Positions 1-6,756 of a stretch of 15,494 nucleotides of DNA are shown one piece after another. The stretch's first letter is position 1. The number at the start of each line of letters is the position of its first letter. The stretch comes from an uncultured Rikenellaceae bacterium (GTDB lineage Bacteria > Bacteroidota > Bacteroidia > Bacteroidales > Rikenellaceae). The stretch spans positions 1 to 15,494 of the forward strand of contig CAJGBR010000038.1 in NCBI GenBank assembly GCA_904501625.1, in the 5' to 3' direction. The position numbers and the translations under genes were made by a program. The notes under the pieces are model-generated. The model had not been told where the DNA came from, made no database searches, and saw only the letters and a program-made list of their open reading frames with translations.

Positions 1-1
1 C

Positions 2-148
2 GGGGGAACTCCGGTGCTCGGTATCAATTCAACAGTTGTTATCGGCCACGGTTGTTCATCACCTCTGGCTATTAAAAATATGATTCTCCAAACCGAACGA
101 TGCCTCAAGGCTTCAATGGTAGAGAAAATAAAGGAAAGTTTTTGCTAA
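2..148 (+). CDS. plsX: Phosphate acyltransferase PlsX, C-terminal fragment
   Basis: The frame starting at base 2 is open from the window edge and ends in TAA at 146-148. It reads GGTPVLGINSTVVIGHG, then a stretch with SSPLAIKNMI, and ends KIKESFC. This is the typical C-terminus of PlsX, where a G-x-P-L/V-L-G-x-x-G/N segment is followed by an H-G-x-S segment and an amphipathic helix. PlsX makes acyl-phosphate from acyl-ACP for phosphatidic acid synthesis at the inner membrane. Its stop codon overlaps the fabH start by one base (TAATG), as expected for the common plsX-fabH pair, which supports both the identification and translational coupling. The N-terminal part lies outside the window. The call rests on about 48 residues plus the neighbour. 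Confidence 0.88.
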   Translation, partial: GGTPVLGINSTVVIGHGCSSPLAIKNMILQTERCLKASMVEKIKESFC

Positions 149-1161
149 TGAAGGAAAAAATTACGGCGGCAATTACGGGAGTCGGTGCTTATGTTCCGGA
201 TTATATTCTGGATAATGAGGAAATTTCTCGTATGGTTGATACCACAGACGAGTGGATCATGTCGCGAATCGGTATTAAAACTCGCCATATTTTGAAAGGT
301 GAAGGTTTAGGAACTTCGTTTATGGGAGTGAAGGCAGTTAATGAACTGCTCGAAAAAACAAATACTGATCCGAAAGATGTTGATTTGGTAATTTGTGCAA
401 CCGTAACACCTGATATGCTTTTCCCCTCAACTGCAAACATCATCGCATACAAGGTTGGTGCAGTTAACGCATTTGCATTCGATATGCAGGCTGCTTGTAG
501 CGGATTTTTGTTCGCACTGCAGACAGGTGCAAGATATATCGAATCTGGTTGTTATAAAAAAATCATAGTTGTTGGTGCAGATAAAATGTCTTCTATCATA
601 GACTATACAGATAGAACTACTTGTCCGATTTTCGGTGATGGTGCAGCAGCAGTTATGCTTGAACCAAACTTCGAGGGATTGGGTATTCAGAATGCAATAC
701 TCCATTCTGATGGTAGCGGTGTAGCTCATCTGCATATGAAAGCTGGTGGTTCTGTTTGCCCTCCAAGTGTGGAGACTGTGCTCAAAAAATGGCATAAGGT
801 TTATCAAGAAGGTCAAGCAGTGTTCAAAGCAGCTGTTACACATATGGCTGACACATCGGTTGAATTGATGGAACGTAACAACTTGACATCTGACGATATT
901 AGATATCTTGTTCCGCATCAGGCAAATCTTCGTATTATTGATGCGACTGCAAAACGTATGGGATTGCAACAAGAAAAATGTATGATCAATATTGATCGTT
1001 ACGGAAATACTACGGACGGAACATTAGGTTTGTGTCTGTGGGATTATGAAAGTAGACTCAAAAAAGGCGATAACTTGGTTTTAGCGACATTCGGAGGCGG
1101 TTTCACTTGGGGTGCTATGTACGTTAAGTGGGCTTACGACGGTGACACAATGTCTCGATAG
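148..1161 (+). CDS. fabH: Beta-ketoacyl-ACP synthase III (FabH)
   Basis: FabH condenses acetyl-CoA (or a branched acyl-CoA) with malonyl-ACP to start type II fatty acid synthesis in the cytoplasm. I place the start at ATG 148, giving 337 residues. It overlaps the plsX stop, has an AAGGAAAG purine stretch 10-17 nt upstream, and gives the normal N-terminus with ITGVGAYVPD. The frame stays open upstream to an ATG at 100, but that would add 16 non-homologous residues overlapping plsX. The catalytic triad is visible: Cys117 in QAACSGF, His257 in VPHQAN, and Asn287 in RYGNTTDGT. The GGGFTWGA segment near the C-terminus is typical. After the catalytic Asn the sequence is TTDGTLGL rather than the usual TSAAT-x-P-L type, a mild deviation. 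Length is normal. There is no clear terminator before the tRNA, so read-through into it is likely. Confidence 0.95.
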   Translation: MKEKITAAITGVGAYVPDYILDNEEISRMVDTTDEWIMSRIGIKTRHILKGEGLGTSFMGVKAVNELLEKTNTDPKDVDLVICATVTPDMLFPSTANIIAYKVGAVNAFAFDMQAACSGFLFALQTGARYIESGCYKKIIVVGADKMSSIIDYTDRTTCPIFGDGAAAVMLEPNFEGLGIQNAILHSDGSGVAHLHMKAGGSVCPPSVETVLKKWHKVYQEGQAVFKAAVTHMADTSVELMERNNLTSDDIRYLVPHQANLRIIDATAKRMGLQQEKCMINIDRYGNTTDGTLGLCLWDYESRLKKGDNLVLATFGGGFTWGAMYVKWAYDGDTMSR

Positions 1162-1262
1162 ATTATTGTGTAAATCGTGGGACTTGAAATTTGAAATTCA
1201 ACATATCGAGGCTGACTGAATATATAAAACTCTTCGGTGTGTTTTGAATTAAAAATACAAGA

Positions 1263-1334
1263 GGTCCCATAGTTCAAGGGATAGAACGGAAGTTTCCTAA
1301 ACTTTAAATCGCAGTTCGAGTCTGCGTGGGACTA
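1263..1334 (+). tRNA. tRNA-Arg (anticodon CCU)
   Basis: A complete cloverleaf can be drawn. The acceptor stem is GGTCCCA (1263-1269) with TGGGACT (1327-1333), 7 bp with a terminal G.U. The D stem is GTTC/GAAC (1272-1275, 1284-1287) around an 8-nt loop containing GGG. The anticodon stem is GAAGT/ACTTT (1289-1293, 1301-1305) with loop TTCCTAA, placing CCT at 1296-1298, which reads Arg AGG codons. There is a 4-nt variable loop. The T stem is CGCAG/CTGCG (1310-1314, 1322-1326) with loop TTCGAGT. The discriminator is A1334. No CCA is encoded, so it must be added after transcription. It lies about 100 nt after fabH with a terminator following. Confidence 0.95.
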
Positions 1335-1339
1335 TTAAG

Positions 1340-1371
1340 CTGTCTGATCGGTTAGGTCAGACAGTTTTTTT
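1340..1371 (+). terminator. Rho-independent terminator after tRNA-Arg
   Basis: An 8-bp perfect stem, CTGTCTGA (1340-1347) with TCAGACAG (1357-1364), encloses a 9-nt loop and is followed directly by seven T residues (1365-1371). It ends the fabH/tRNA transcription unit 6 nt beyond the tRNA. Confidence 0.9.
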
Positions 1372-1412
1372 ATTCACTGCAAAGAGGTAATAAAAAATAT
1401 CACTAACACGAA

Positions 1413-1458
1413 GCTATAAAAAACAAACGAGTCTGCACTTTGAATTGTGCAGACTCGT
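1413..1458 (-). terminator. Rho-independent terminator of the GT9/DUF4254 unit
   Basis: A perfect 12-bp inverted repeat, ACGAGTCTGCAC (1427-1438) and GTGCAGACTCGT (1447-1458), with an 8-nt loop. On the minus strand the hairpin is followed by TTTGTTTTTTAT (read from 1426 downward), so it terminates leftward transcription 18 nt after the glycosyltransferase stop codon. Confidence 0.9.
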
Positions 1459-1476
1459 AATATTCAAAAATCTCGA

Positions 1477-2493
1477 TTATAAGTTGAGAATTGATTTGAT
1501 TTTTTCGGTAACGAGTTCTGGTGTAATATCATTCATACACGCATAGTCATTTCTGCGACACGGAGCTTTGCCGTATATTGAACAAGGTCTGCATTCCAGA
1601 GGCAGTTGAACTGCGTCATCAAGAGATTGTCCGAATCCGAGAAAACCAGCACTCGGATGCGTAGCTCCCCAGATTGACATTACTCGAACACCTTCAAGTG
1701 ATGCCATATGCATAGCCGATGAGTCCATTGAAATCAGCAAATCCAAATTCGCAGTCAAATCGCACTCCTCATTCAACGATACTTTCCCGATGGCCGAAAC
1801 GACATTTGGATATTCGTTTTCGAGTTTTTCTGCTACTGATTTTTCGGCAGGACCTCCTCCGAAAATGAAAATCTTCAGATTGTTATATTTGCTCAAATTT
1901 TCAATGACCTTTGTCATACTTTTCATCGGGTACATCTTGCCGAAGTGTTGTGCAAACGGAGCAATGCCAAGCCAGATTCCATCTTTAGTGCCGAAAATCG
2001 ATGGAATGGCTCTTGTCTTATGCGAAATTATTCCCGGTTGTTCCATCTTGAATCCCAACTGACGAAATACCTCAGCATAACGCACGTGGGTGGATTTTAA
2101 CGGATTGCACTTTCTCCAGCCTGATTTGATCAAATTTTTCTTTTCAACTCGGCCTTTATTCAATACTGCGACTTTGACTCCGCCCATTTTGAACAGAGTT
2201 CTGAGCAGTTTTGATCTCAGAACATCGTGCAAATCGGCTACAGCATCAGGTTTGATGTTCTTTTTGATATCACGCCATAATCTGACGATTCCGGCCACAC
2301 CTTTGTGACGTCCCTTTAGGTCGATATCGACAAATCTGACTCCTTCGACATCTCTGTAAAAAGGTCTGAAGAAGGGCCTTGTTAGTACATATATTTCCAA
2401 TTTGGGAGACTCTTGACGTAATGATTGTAGCACGGGAGATGTCATCGCAACGTCACCCATAGCAGACAATCTTATGACCAGCAATCGTTTCAT
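1477..2493 (-). CDS. Glycosyltransferase family 9 protein (heptosyltransferase-like)
   Basis: This 338-residue protein has the GT-B fold signatures of the GT9 / ADP-heptose:LPS heptosyltransferase family (WaaC/WaaF-like). The N-terminus is RLSAMGDVAMTSPVL (residues 8-22), and a C-terminal donor-site block around residues 255-288 contains SMDSSAMHMAS and WGATHPSAGF. After that comes a four-cysteine cluster (Cys301, Cys304, Cys312, Cys319), which I recall as frequent in Bacteroidetes members. It probably adds a sugar to LPS core or another envelope glycan on the cytoplasmic face of the inner membrane. The donor sugar is not readable from sequence, and heptose should not be assumed. It is the second gene of a leftward unit, starting 5 nt after the DUF4254 stop, and is followed by a strong terminator. 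Length is normal for the family. Confidence 0.88.
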   Translation of the reverse strand: MKRLLVIRLSAMGDVAMTSPVLQSLRQESPKLEIYVLTRPFFRPFYRDVEGVRFVDIDLKGRHKGVAGIVRLWRDIKKNIKPDAVADLHDVLRSKLLRTLFKMGGVKVAVLNKGRVEKKNLIKSGWRKCNPLKSTHVRYAEVFRQLGFKMEQPGIISHKTRAIPSIFGTKDGIWLGIAPFAQHFGKMYPMKSMTKVIENLSKYNNLKIFIFGGGPAEKSVAEKLENEYPNVVSAIGKVSLNEECDLTANLDLLISMDSSAMHMASLEGVRVMSIWGATHPSAGFLGFGQSLDDAVQLPLECRPCSIYGKAPCRRNDYACMNDITPELVTEKIKSILNL

Positions 2494-2498
2494 TTTAA

Positions 2499-3101
2499 CT
2501 ATTTTTTAGCGTACAAAACAGGGTTCAACTCAGGGTCGTTATACATTTTCATCTGTTTGTACACCTTCATATACTTGTTGCCGGCAGCAAAATCTTCAAG
2601 CAGTTCGGCAATCGCAGTAGACAGGTCTACACGTTGAGTCTTCAGAACCTCTAATTTTTTGCGGCATCCTTCGATATGAGCTTCAGATACATCTGTGCGT
2701 TCAACTTCCTGAGCCATATGGAATATCTTCAAAGCAAGAATCGAATAACGGTCAACAGCCCAAGCCGGAGATTCTGTGTTGATTTTTGCATCTTCTTTTA
2801 CTGCAACATCTTTGTATTTGTCCAAGAAGTAGCTGTCAATGTATTCGACCATATCAGTACGTTCTTGATTGGAAGCATCGATTCTGCGTTTGATTTTGAG
2901 TGCTTCAACGGGATCGATTTGCGGATCGCGAATGATATCTTCAAGGTGCCATTGAACCGTATCAATCCAGTTTTTTGTGTAGAGCAGATGCTCCAAAGAA
3001 CCTTGTTCATAAGGATTTTCGATCGGGTGGTCTACATTATCGTACTTGTGGTAGTCAAGTATCGAACGACGGAAAATTTCGTCACAAATTTCAGTAAACA
3101 T
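2499..3101 (-). CDS. DUF4254 family protein
   Basis: This 200-residue protein resembles the DUF4254 family of Bacteroidetes, recognised from the N-terminal MFTEICDEIFRRSILDYH, an H-x-L-L-Y-x-K-N-W-I-D-T-V-Q-W-H-x-E-D segment, and the R-x-D-x-S-N-Q-x-R-x-D-x-V-E helix. It is predicted to be all-helical, charged and soluble, with no signal peptide or membrane segment. Function is unknown. I chose ATG 3101-3099; the frame stays open to an ATG at 3245, but that region contains the promoter elements of this gene, and its translation is basic and low-complexity. The gene lies directly upstream of the GT9 gene with a 5-nt gap, so the two are surely co-transcribed. A role alongside glycosyl transfer is an inference from that context only. 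Confidence 0.85.
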   Translation of the reverse strand: MFTEICDEIFRRSILDYHKYDNVDHPIENPYEQGSLEHLLYTKNWIDTVQWHLEDIIRDPQIDPVEALKIKRRIDASNQERTDMVEYIDSYFLDKYKDVAVKEDAKINTESPAWAVDRYSILALKIFHMAQEVERTDVSEAHIEGCRKKLEVLKTQRVDLSTAIAELLEDFAAGNKYMKVYKQMKMYNDPELNPVLYAKK

Positions 3102-3143
3102 TATTTCTCGTTTTAAATTGTTATTACAATCTTTTATTCTGCA

Positions 3144-3177
3144 CAAATGTACAATTTTTTTAATTATGAAATACAAA
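3144..3177 (-). promoter_or_regulatory. Bacteroidetes-type promoter for DUF4254-GT9
   Basis: On the minus strand TACATTTG (3151-3144) matches the -7 consensus TAnnTTTG. A TTTG (3177-3174) lies 22 nt upstream, slightly longer than the usual spacing. The -7 box is 42 nt ahead of the ATG at 3101, leaving a short AT-rich leader. Confidence 0.65.
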
Positions 3178-3234
3178 GTTACATAAAAACTCTTACGATA
3201 ACTCCCATTCGCTTTTTTATAAAGAATTGTTTTG

Positions 3235-3242
3235 TACCTTTG
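3235..3242 (+). promoter_or_regulatory. Bacteroidetes-type -7 promoter element for nhaD
   Basis: TACCTTTG followed by CAC is an exact match to the TAnnTTTG consensus and sits 26 nt before the ATG at 3269. The upstream region is T-rich but has no exact TTTG at the expected -33 distance. The element places transcription start near 3249, which excludes the earlier in-frame ATG at 3227 as the translation start. Confidence 0.65.
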
Positions 3243-3268
3243 CACATCGTTTAAAGGCAGTTGTAATT

Positions 3269-4603
3269 ATGATTCCCTTATTGATTTTGTTATTTGTGGT
3301 GGGCTATGCGTGTATAGCTATGGAGCATAGAATTAAGATTGACAAGGCTGCTACGGCTTTGGTTATGTTTGGCTTTATGTGGGCGGTCTATGCTTTTTTT
3401 TCATCGGGTGAGGACGTTGGAACTAACTTGATTGAACACTTGGGTAGCACTTGTGAAACACTAATATTTCTTATCGGAGCAATGACAATTGTGGACATCA
3501 TTGATACTCACGGTGGGTTTTATATCATTACAAAACATATTACTACTCGCAAAAAACTTATATTGCTGTGGCTGTTGGCAGGGATTACATTCTTTATGTC
3601 TGCAGTGTTGGATAATATGACTACCACGATTGTTATGATTATGATGTTGCGTAAGATGATAGCAAAACCTTTGGATAGGTGGATATTCTCGGGAATTATC
3701 ATTATTGCAGCCAATTCGGGAGGTGCTTGGTCTCCTATCGGGGACGTTACGACGATTATGTTGTGGATGAGAGGAAACGTGACAACATTGCCATTGATCT
3801 CATATTTGATACTGCCTTGTTTAGTTTCAGCTTTTGTACCGCTTTTAGTGATGTCATTTAGATATAGAAGTAATGGTGGCGAAGAATTTGCATCACAGCC
3901 ATTGGAGTTGCGTTTGCCACAAGGTGTTGGTCATAGATTCAGTCGCGGAGTATTCTTTGTTGGAGTCTTAGGGCTTCTCTCCGTTCCTATTTTCAAAACG
4001 CTGACAGGACTTCCTCCTTATGTAGGCATTATGCTTGTGTTGGGTATAATGTGGGTAGTTACAGAGATCGTGTATGAACGCAAAAGAAATATCGAGGATT
4101 CAATTAAAAACAGAGTTTCGAAGGTGTTAAAGCATATCGATATGCCTACGATATTGTTCTTCTTGGGTATTTTGATGTCGGTTGCCTGTTTGCAAAGTGT
4201 CGGAGTTTTGGGTTCGGCAGCAGACTTTCTCGATAAAAATGTACACGAGGTGTTCTCTATAGCGTCGGTCGTTGGGTTGCTCTCGTCAGTCGTTGATAAT
4301 GTGCCTTTGGTTGCGGCTTGTATGGGTATGTATCCTATAGTTTCTCCCGATGCGTTGACGCTTAGTTCAGACCCGATTTATATGCAAGCATTTACTCAAA
4401 ATGGCTTGTTTTGGTTGTTGCTTACATATTGTGCCGGAGTTGGTGGTAGTATACTTATCATCGGTTCTGCTGCGGGTGTTGTCGCAATGGGACTTGAGAA
4501 GATAAACTTTGCGTGGTATCTTAAGAACGTTACATTACTTGCATTTGTCGGGTATGTAGCAGGTATTGCAGTTCTGTGTGTTGAATCATTATTATTCTTT
4601 TAA
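3269..4603 (+). CDS. nhaD: NhaD-type Na+/H+ antiporter
   Basis: A polytopic inner-membrane protein of 444 residues with roughly a dozen hydrophobic segments. Family hallmarks are visible: a segment with LIFLIGAMTIVDIIDTHGGF, then AVLDNMTTTIVMIMM, then IIAANSGGAWSPIGDVTTIM, and in the second half SSVVDNVPLVAA and GSAAGVVAMG. The paired Asp-Asn motifs in discontinuous helices are the ion-transport signature of the NhaD / ion transporter superfamily. It is expected to exchange Na+ (or Li+) for H+, for pH and sodium homeostasis. The start at 3269 is chosen because the -7 promoter box at 3235-3242 lies downstream of the alternative ATG 3227. The gene stands alone, transcribed divergently from the DUF4254 unit, with its own terminator about 105 nt downstream. 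Confidence 0.92.
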   Translation: MIPLLILLFVVGYACIAMEHRIKIDKAATALVMFGFMWAVYAFFSSGEDVGTNLIEHLGSTCETLIFLIGAMTIVDIIDTHGGFYIITKHITTRKKLILLWLLAGITFFMSAVLDNMTTTIVMIMMLRKMIAKPLDRWIFSGIIIIAANSGGAWSPIGDVTTIMLWMRGNVTTLPLISYLILPCLVSAFVPLLVMSFRYRSNGGEEFASQPLELRLPQGVGHRFSRGVFFVGVLGLLSVPIFKTLTGLPPYVGIMLVLGIMWVVTEIVYERKRNIEDSIKNRVSKVLKHIDMPTILFFLGILMSVACLQSVGVLGSAADFLDKNVHEVFSIASVVGLLSSVVDNVPLVAACMGMYPIVSPDALTLSSDPIYMQAFTQNGLFWLLLTYCAGVGGSILIIGSAAGVVAMGLEKINFAWYLKNVTLLAFVGYVAGIAVLCVESLLFF

Positions 4604-4708
4604 CTATAGAGTATCAATATTTATGCTTGATATTTGGTAATGTCATCGGTATATAAATTACAGTTAGTTATTTTTAGGCATATATTGAAGATGTAGTAAA
4701 ATAACTCA

Positions 4709-4739
4709 GAGCCCAAATGAACTTTTGGGCTCTTTTTTT
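4709..4739 (+). terminator. Rho-independent terminator after nhaD
   Basis: A 9-bp perfect stem, GAGCCCAAA (4709-4717) with TTTGGGCTC (4724-4732), has a 6-nt loop and is followed by seven T (4733-4739). It lies about 105 nt past the nhaD stop. I see nothing coding between them. Confidence 0.9.
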
Positions 4740-4770
4740 GTACTATCCCCAAATGATTTCGACCAAACAC

Positions 4771-4801
4771 TTTGCAATATACTTTTTTAGTAATAAATTT
4801 G
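4771..4801 (+). promoter_or_regulatory. Bacteroidetes-type promoter for the glucosaminidase gene
   Basis: TTTG at 4771-4774, a 19-nt spacer, and TAAATTTG at 4794-4801 match both halves of the Bacteroidetes vegetative promoter. Transcription start is expected near 4808, about 22 nt before the ATG at 4830. Confidence 0.8.
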
Positions 4802-4829
4802 CCACGTAATTTAGGTAAAACAGAAATTT

Positions 4830-5831
4830 ATGAAAAAAATCTTTTGCATAATATTGTGTTTTTGCACTCTGTCGGTCTATGCAGAAAAGGATCCGTACCG
4901 TGCCTATATAGAAAAATATAAGAAAATGGCCGTTGAACAGATGAATGAATACGGAATTCCTGCAAGTATTACAATGGCACAGGCATTGTTAGAGTCGGAT
5001 TGCGGACGAAGCCGTCTTGCGACAAAGGCAAATAACCACTTCGGTATCAAATGTAAAAGTTATTGGACAGGTGAAAAAATTTACCACGATGATGATGAAA
5101 AGGGTGAATGTTTCAGGAAATATCTTTCGGTGCAGGCATCGTATGATGATCACTCGATATTTTTAGATTCATCTCCGAGATATGATTTTCTATTCTCACT
5201 CGATCCAAAAGATTATGTAGGTTGGGCTAAGGGTTTGAAAAAAGCGGGTTATGCAACGAATCCGCAGTATGCCGAAAGACTCATCAATCTGATTGAAAAG
5301 TATGAGTTGTATAAACTTGATGAGGATGGCGGTGAGCGTTTCAGTTTCGCAGAACCAGAGCCAGAACCATCTCCAGTACCAGAAATTGAACAAGTTATTG
5401 ATTCAACTAAAATCGTAGATCCAGACAACTATACGGTGACAATTGACAGCGAACAGGTGTCTGCTACGTCAACATCTTCTCGCAGAGTGTTCGATCGTCC
5501 TGTTCACTACAATAACGGAGTGGCTTTTGTCGTTGTAGAGAGTGGTGATACGTTTGATTCGTTGGCAATACAACTTCAAATCAGTAAGAAAAAGTTGCTC
5601 AAATTTAACGATATGACACAGGAGATTGCTCTCAAACCAGGCAGTGCAATATATATTGCCAAGAAAAAAAATCGCTCTGAGAATGGTCGATATGCACATA
5701 ATGTCCGCCCAGGGGATACAATGCATTCAATCTCTCAGAAATATGGTATACGTCTGAAAAAACTAGTCAAGATGAATGCAATGCAAGAGGGTGAAATGCC
5801 GAGCCTTAACCGTGTTGTCAGACTGCAGTAA
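4830..5831 (+). CDS. Secreted glucosaminidase (GH73-like) with two LysM domains
   Basis: A 333-residue exported peptidoglycan hydrolase. Residues 1-18 are a signal peptide (KK, hydrophobic core, VYA before E19). Residues about 22-163 form a mannosyl-glycoprotein endo-beta-N-acetylglucosaminidase / FlgJ-type domain, with the proposed catalytic Glu55 in QALLESDCGRSRLA followed by KANNHFGIKC and the late family block with DYVGWAKGLKKAGYATNPQYA. A Pro/Glu-rich linker at about 170-185 and a Thr/Ser-rich stretch follow. Two LysM peptidoglycan-binding repeats lie at about 233-277 (VVESGDTFDSLA) and 288-333 (HNVRPGDTMHSIS). It should cleave glycan strands in the periplasm or outside, in wall remodelling or cell separation. 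A textbook promoter lies upstream, and the next gene begins 24 nt later, so the two form a unit. Confidence 0.92.
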   Translation: MKKIFCIILCFCTLSVYAEKDPYRAYIEKYKKMAVEQMNEYGIPASITMAQALLESDCGRSRLATKANNHFGIKCKSYWTGEKIYHDDDEKGECFRKYLSVQASYDDHSIFLDSSPRYDFLFSLDPKDYVGWAKGLKKAGYATNPQYAERLINLIEKYELYKLDEDGGERFSFAEPEPEPSPVPEIEQVIDSTKIVDPDNYTVTIDSEQVSATSTSSRRVFDRPVHYNNGVAFVVVESGDTFDSLAIQLQISKKKLLKFNDMTQEIALKPGSAIYIAKKKNRSENGRYAHNVRPGDTMHSISQKYGIRLKKLVKMNAMQEGEMPSLNRVVRLQ

Positions 5832-5855
5832 ACAAAGAAAACTCAAAAAAAATAT

Positions 5856-6542
5856 ATGGAAACCGAATTATGTAGCCGTGAAGGCATTATCAAAATGTTG
5901 ACCGAGAAATCGGCTCTTAAACAACAAATCTTTGACAATACGAACAATATTTTTCAGGAACTTAAAGATTTGCTTCAAGAGTTGTCTGCAGAAATCAACG
6001 AGGCTATTGACGAATGTGACAAACGTATCAAGGTCGAGTATGTCGATCGCGGGAAATTTGAAGCTCAAATACAAGTTGCCGGTGATGTGTTGATTTTCAG
6101 TATGCATACAAATGTATTCGAATTCAATCGAGAACATATTATCTGGCAAAATTCGTATGTTCAAAATGATAAGAGTAATTCATATTGCGGCATAATTAAT
6201 ATATACAATTTCCTCGCCGATTCGTTCAAATATAAACGCAGTTCAGATGAAGGATATCTGATCGGACGAATTTTCATCAACCGCGAAAATCAGTATTTTG
6301 TAGAGGGTAAACGCCAGATTTCAATGAAACACAACTCGTTCGGTAGTAAAATAATCGATCGTGAAGCTCTGATGAATATAATTGAGACGGCTGTAAGTTA
6401 TGCTCTTGAATTTGACTTGCTGGTTCCCCCGTATGACATTGTCAAGATTGTCAGCGTTGACCAAATGAATACAAAAATTGAGAACTCCAAGTTGCAGACA
6501 GGCAAACGTTTAGGTTATAAATTCAACTCTAATGACATTTAA
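5856..6542 (+). CDS. Hypothetical protein, cytoplasmic, possible coiled coil
   Basis: I do not recognise a named family for this 228-residue protein. It has no signal peptide or membrane segment. Residues about 15-60 are rich in heptad-compatible Leu/Ile with charged residues (KQQIFDNTNNIFQELKDLL and the following EINEAIDECDKRI), suggesting a helical or coiled-coil N-terminus. The middle (about 60-150) looks like alternating beta strands with aromatic residues, and the C-terminus returns to helix (EALMNIIETAVSYALEFDLL). The ATG lies 24 nt after the glucosaminidase stop, with no promoter or terminator between, so they are very likely co-transcribed. The codon pattern resembles the neighbours. 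Function is unknown; any link to wall metabolism comes only from the operon position. Confidence 0.8.
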   Translation: METELCSREGIIKMLTEKSALKQQIFDNTNNIFQELKDLLQELSAEINEAIDECDKRIKVEYVDRGKFEAQIQVAGDVLIFSMHTNVFEFNREHIIWQNSYVQNDKSNSYCGIINIYNFLADSFKYKRSSDEGYLIGRIFINRENQYFVEGKRQISMKHNSFGSKIIDREALMNIIETAVSYALEFDLLVPPYDIVKIVSVDQMNTKIENSKLQTGKRLGYKFNSNDI

Positions 6543-6578
6543 TTTGTCGCAATTCATTCATAAAAAACGATACTGAAA

Positions 6579-6610
6579 TTTGCTTAGAGTAAAAATTTTA
6601 TTTACCTTTG
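6579..6610 (+). promoter_or_regulatory. Bacteroidetes-type promoter upstream of gcvH
   Basis: TTTG at 6579-6582, a 20-nt spacer, and TACCTTTG at 6603-6610 match the consensus closely. Transcription would begin near 6616, leaving a leader of about 140 nt before the gcvH ATG, far longer than the leaders of the other genes here. Confidence 0.75.
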
Positions 6611-6615
6611 GTGCT

Positions 6616-6756
6616 GTGTAAATCTTTAGTCGTAGTGAATCCTCGAGGGCAAGCAAGGCTAAAGTTCTGCATAAAGGTGTATACGATGTGGGTCAATCAA
6701 AATCGATGTCGGATTGACACTTGATGATTAAATAGACACTAATTTATTAATGAGAT
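6616..6756 (+). promoter_or_regulatory. gcvH: Long, possibly structured gcvH 5' leader
   Basis: The leader contains two plausible helices: CTTTAG (6624-6629) with CTAAAG (6659-6664), and GTCAATC (6692-6698) with GATTGAC (6712-6718). A 12-codon mini-frame beginning ATGTGGGTC at 6686 ends at TGA 6722-6724. I could not match the sequence to glycine, TPP, cobalamin, SAM or c-di-GMP riboswitch consensus motifs, and there is no T-run for an attenuator terminator. Whether it regulates anything is inferred only from its length and pairing potential. It may also include a small independent RNA. Confidence 0.35.

Noticed and set aside
427..972. Long antisense open frame opposite fabH (181 codons)
   Set aside because: It is a codon-bias shadow of fabH on the other strand, rich in Cys/His/Ser with no recognisable domain. 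The same applies to the antisense frames within 12430-12878 and 14239-14655.
1145..1171. Inverted repeat ACACAAT/ATTGTGT across the fabH stop as a terminator
   Set aside because: The stem is only 7 bp and AT-rich, and no T-run follows, so it is unlikely to terminate transcription.
3102..3245. N-terminal extension of the DUF4254 protein
   Set aside because: The extra 48 codons overlie both divergent promoters and give a basic, low-complexity peptide. The family start MFTEICDEIF begins at 3101.
3227..3268. Earlier ATG for the NhaD-type antiporter at 3227
   Set aside because: The -7 promoter box TACCTTTG (3235-3242) lies downstream of it, and the added residues (MFCTFAHRLKAVVI) do not resemble the family N-terminus.
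6686..6724. Twelve-codon leader peptide gene before gcvH
   Set aside because: The mini-frame has no run of a regulatory amino acid (no Gly or Ser run) and no evident ribosome site. A frame this short is expected by chance.
6616..6756. Glycine riboswitch upstream of gcvH
   Set aside because: The position would fit, but the conserved glycine aptamer core segments are not present, and there is no tandem aptamer or expression-platform terminator. Reported only as an uncharacterised leader.
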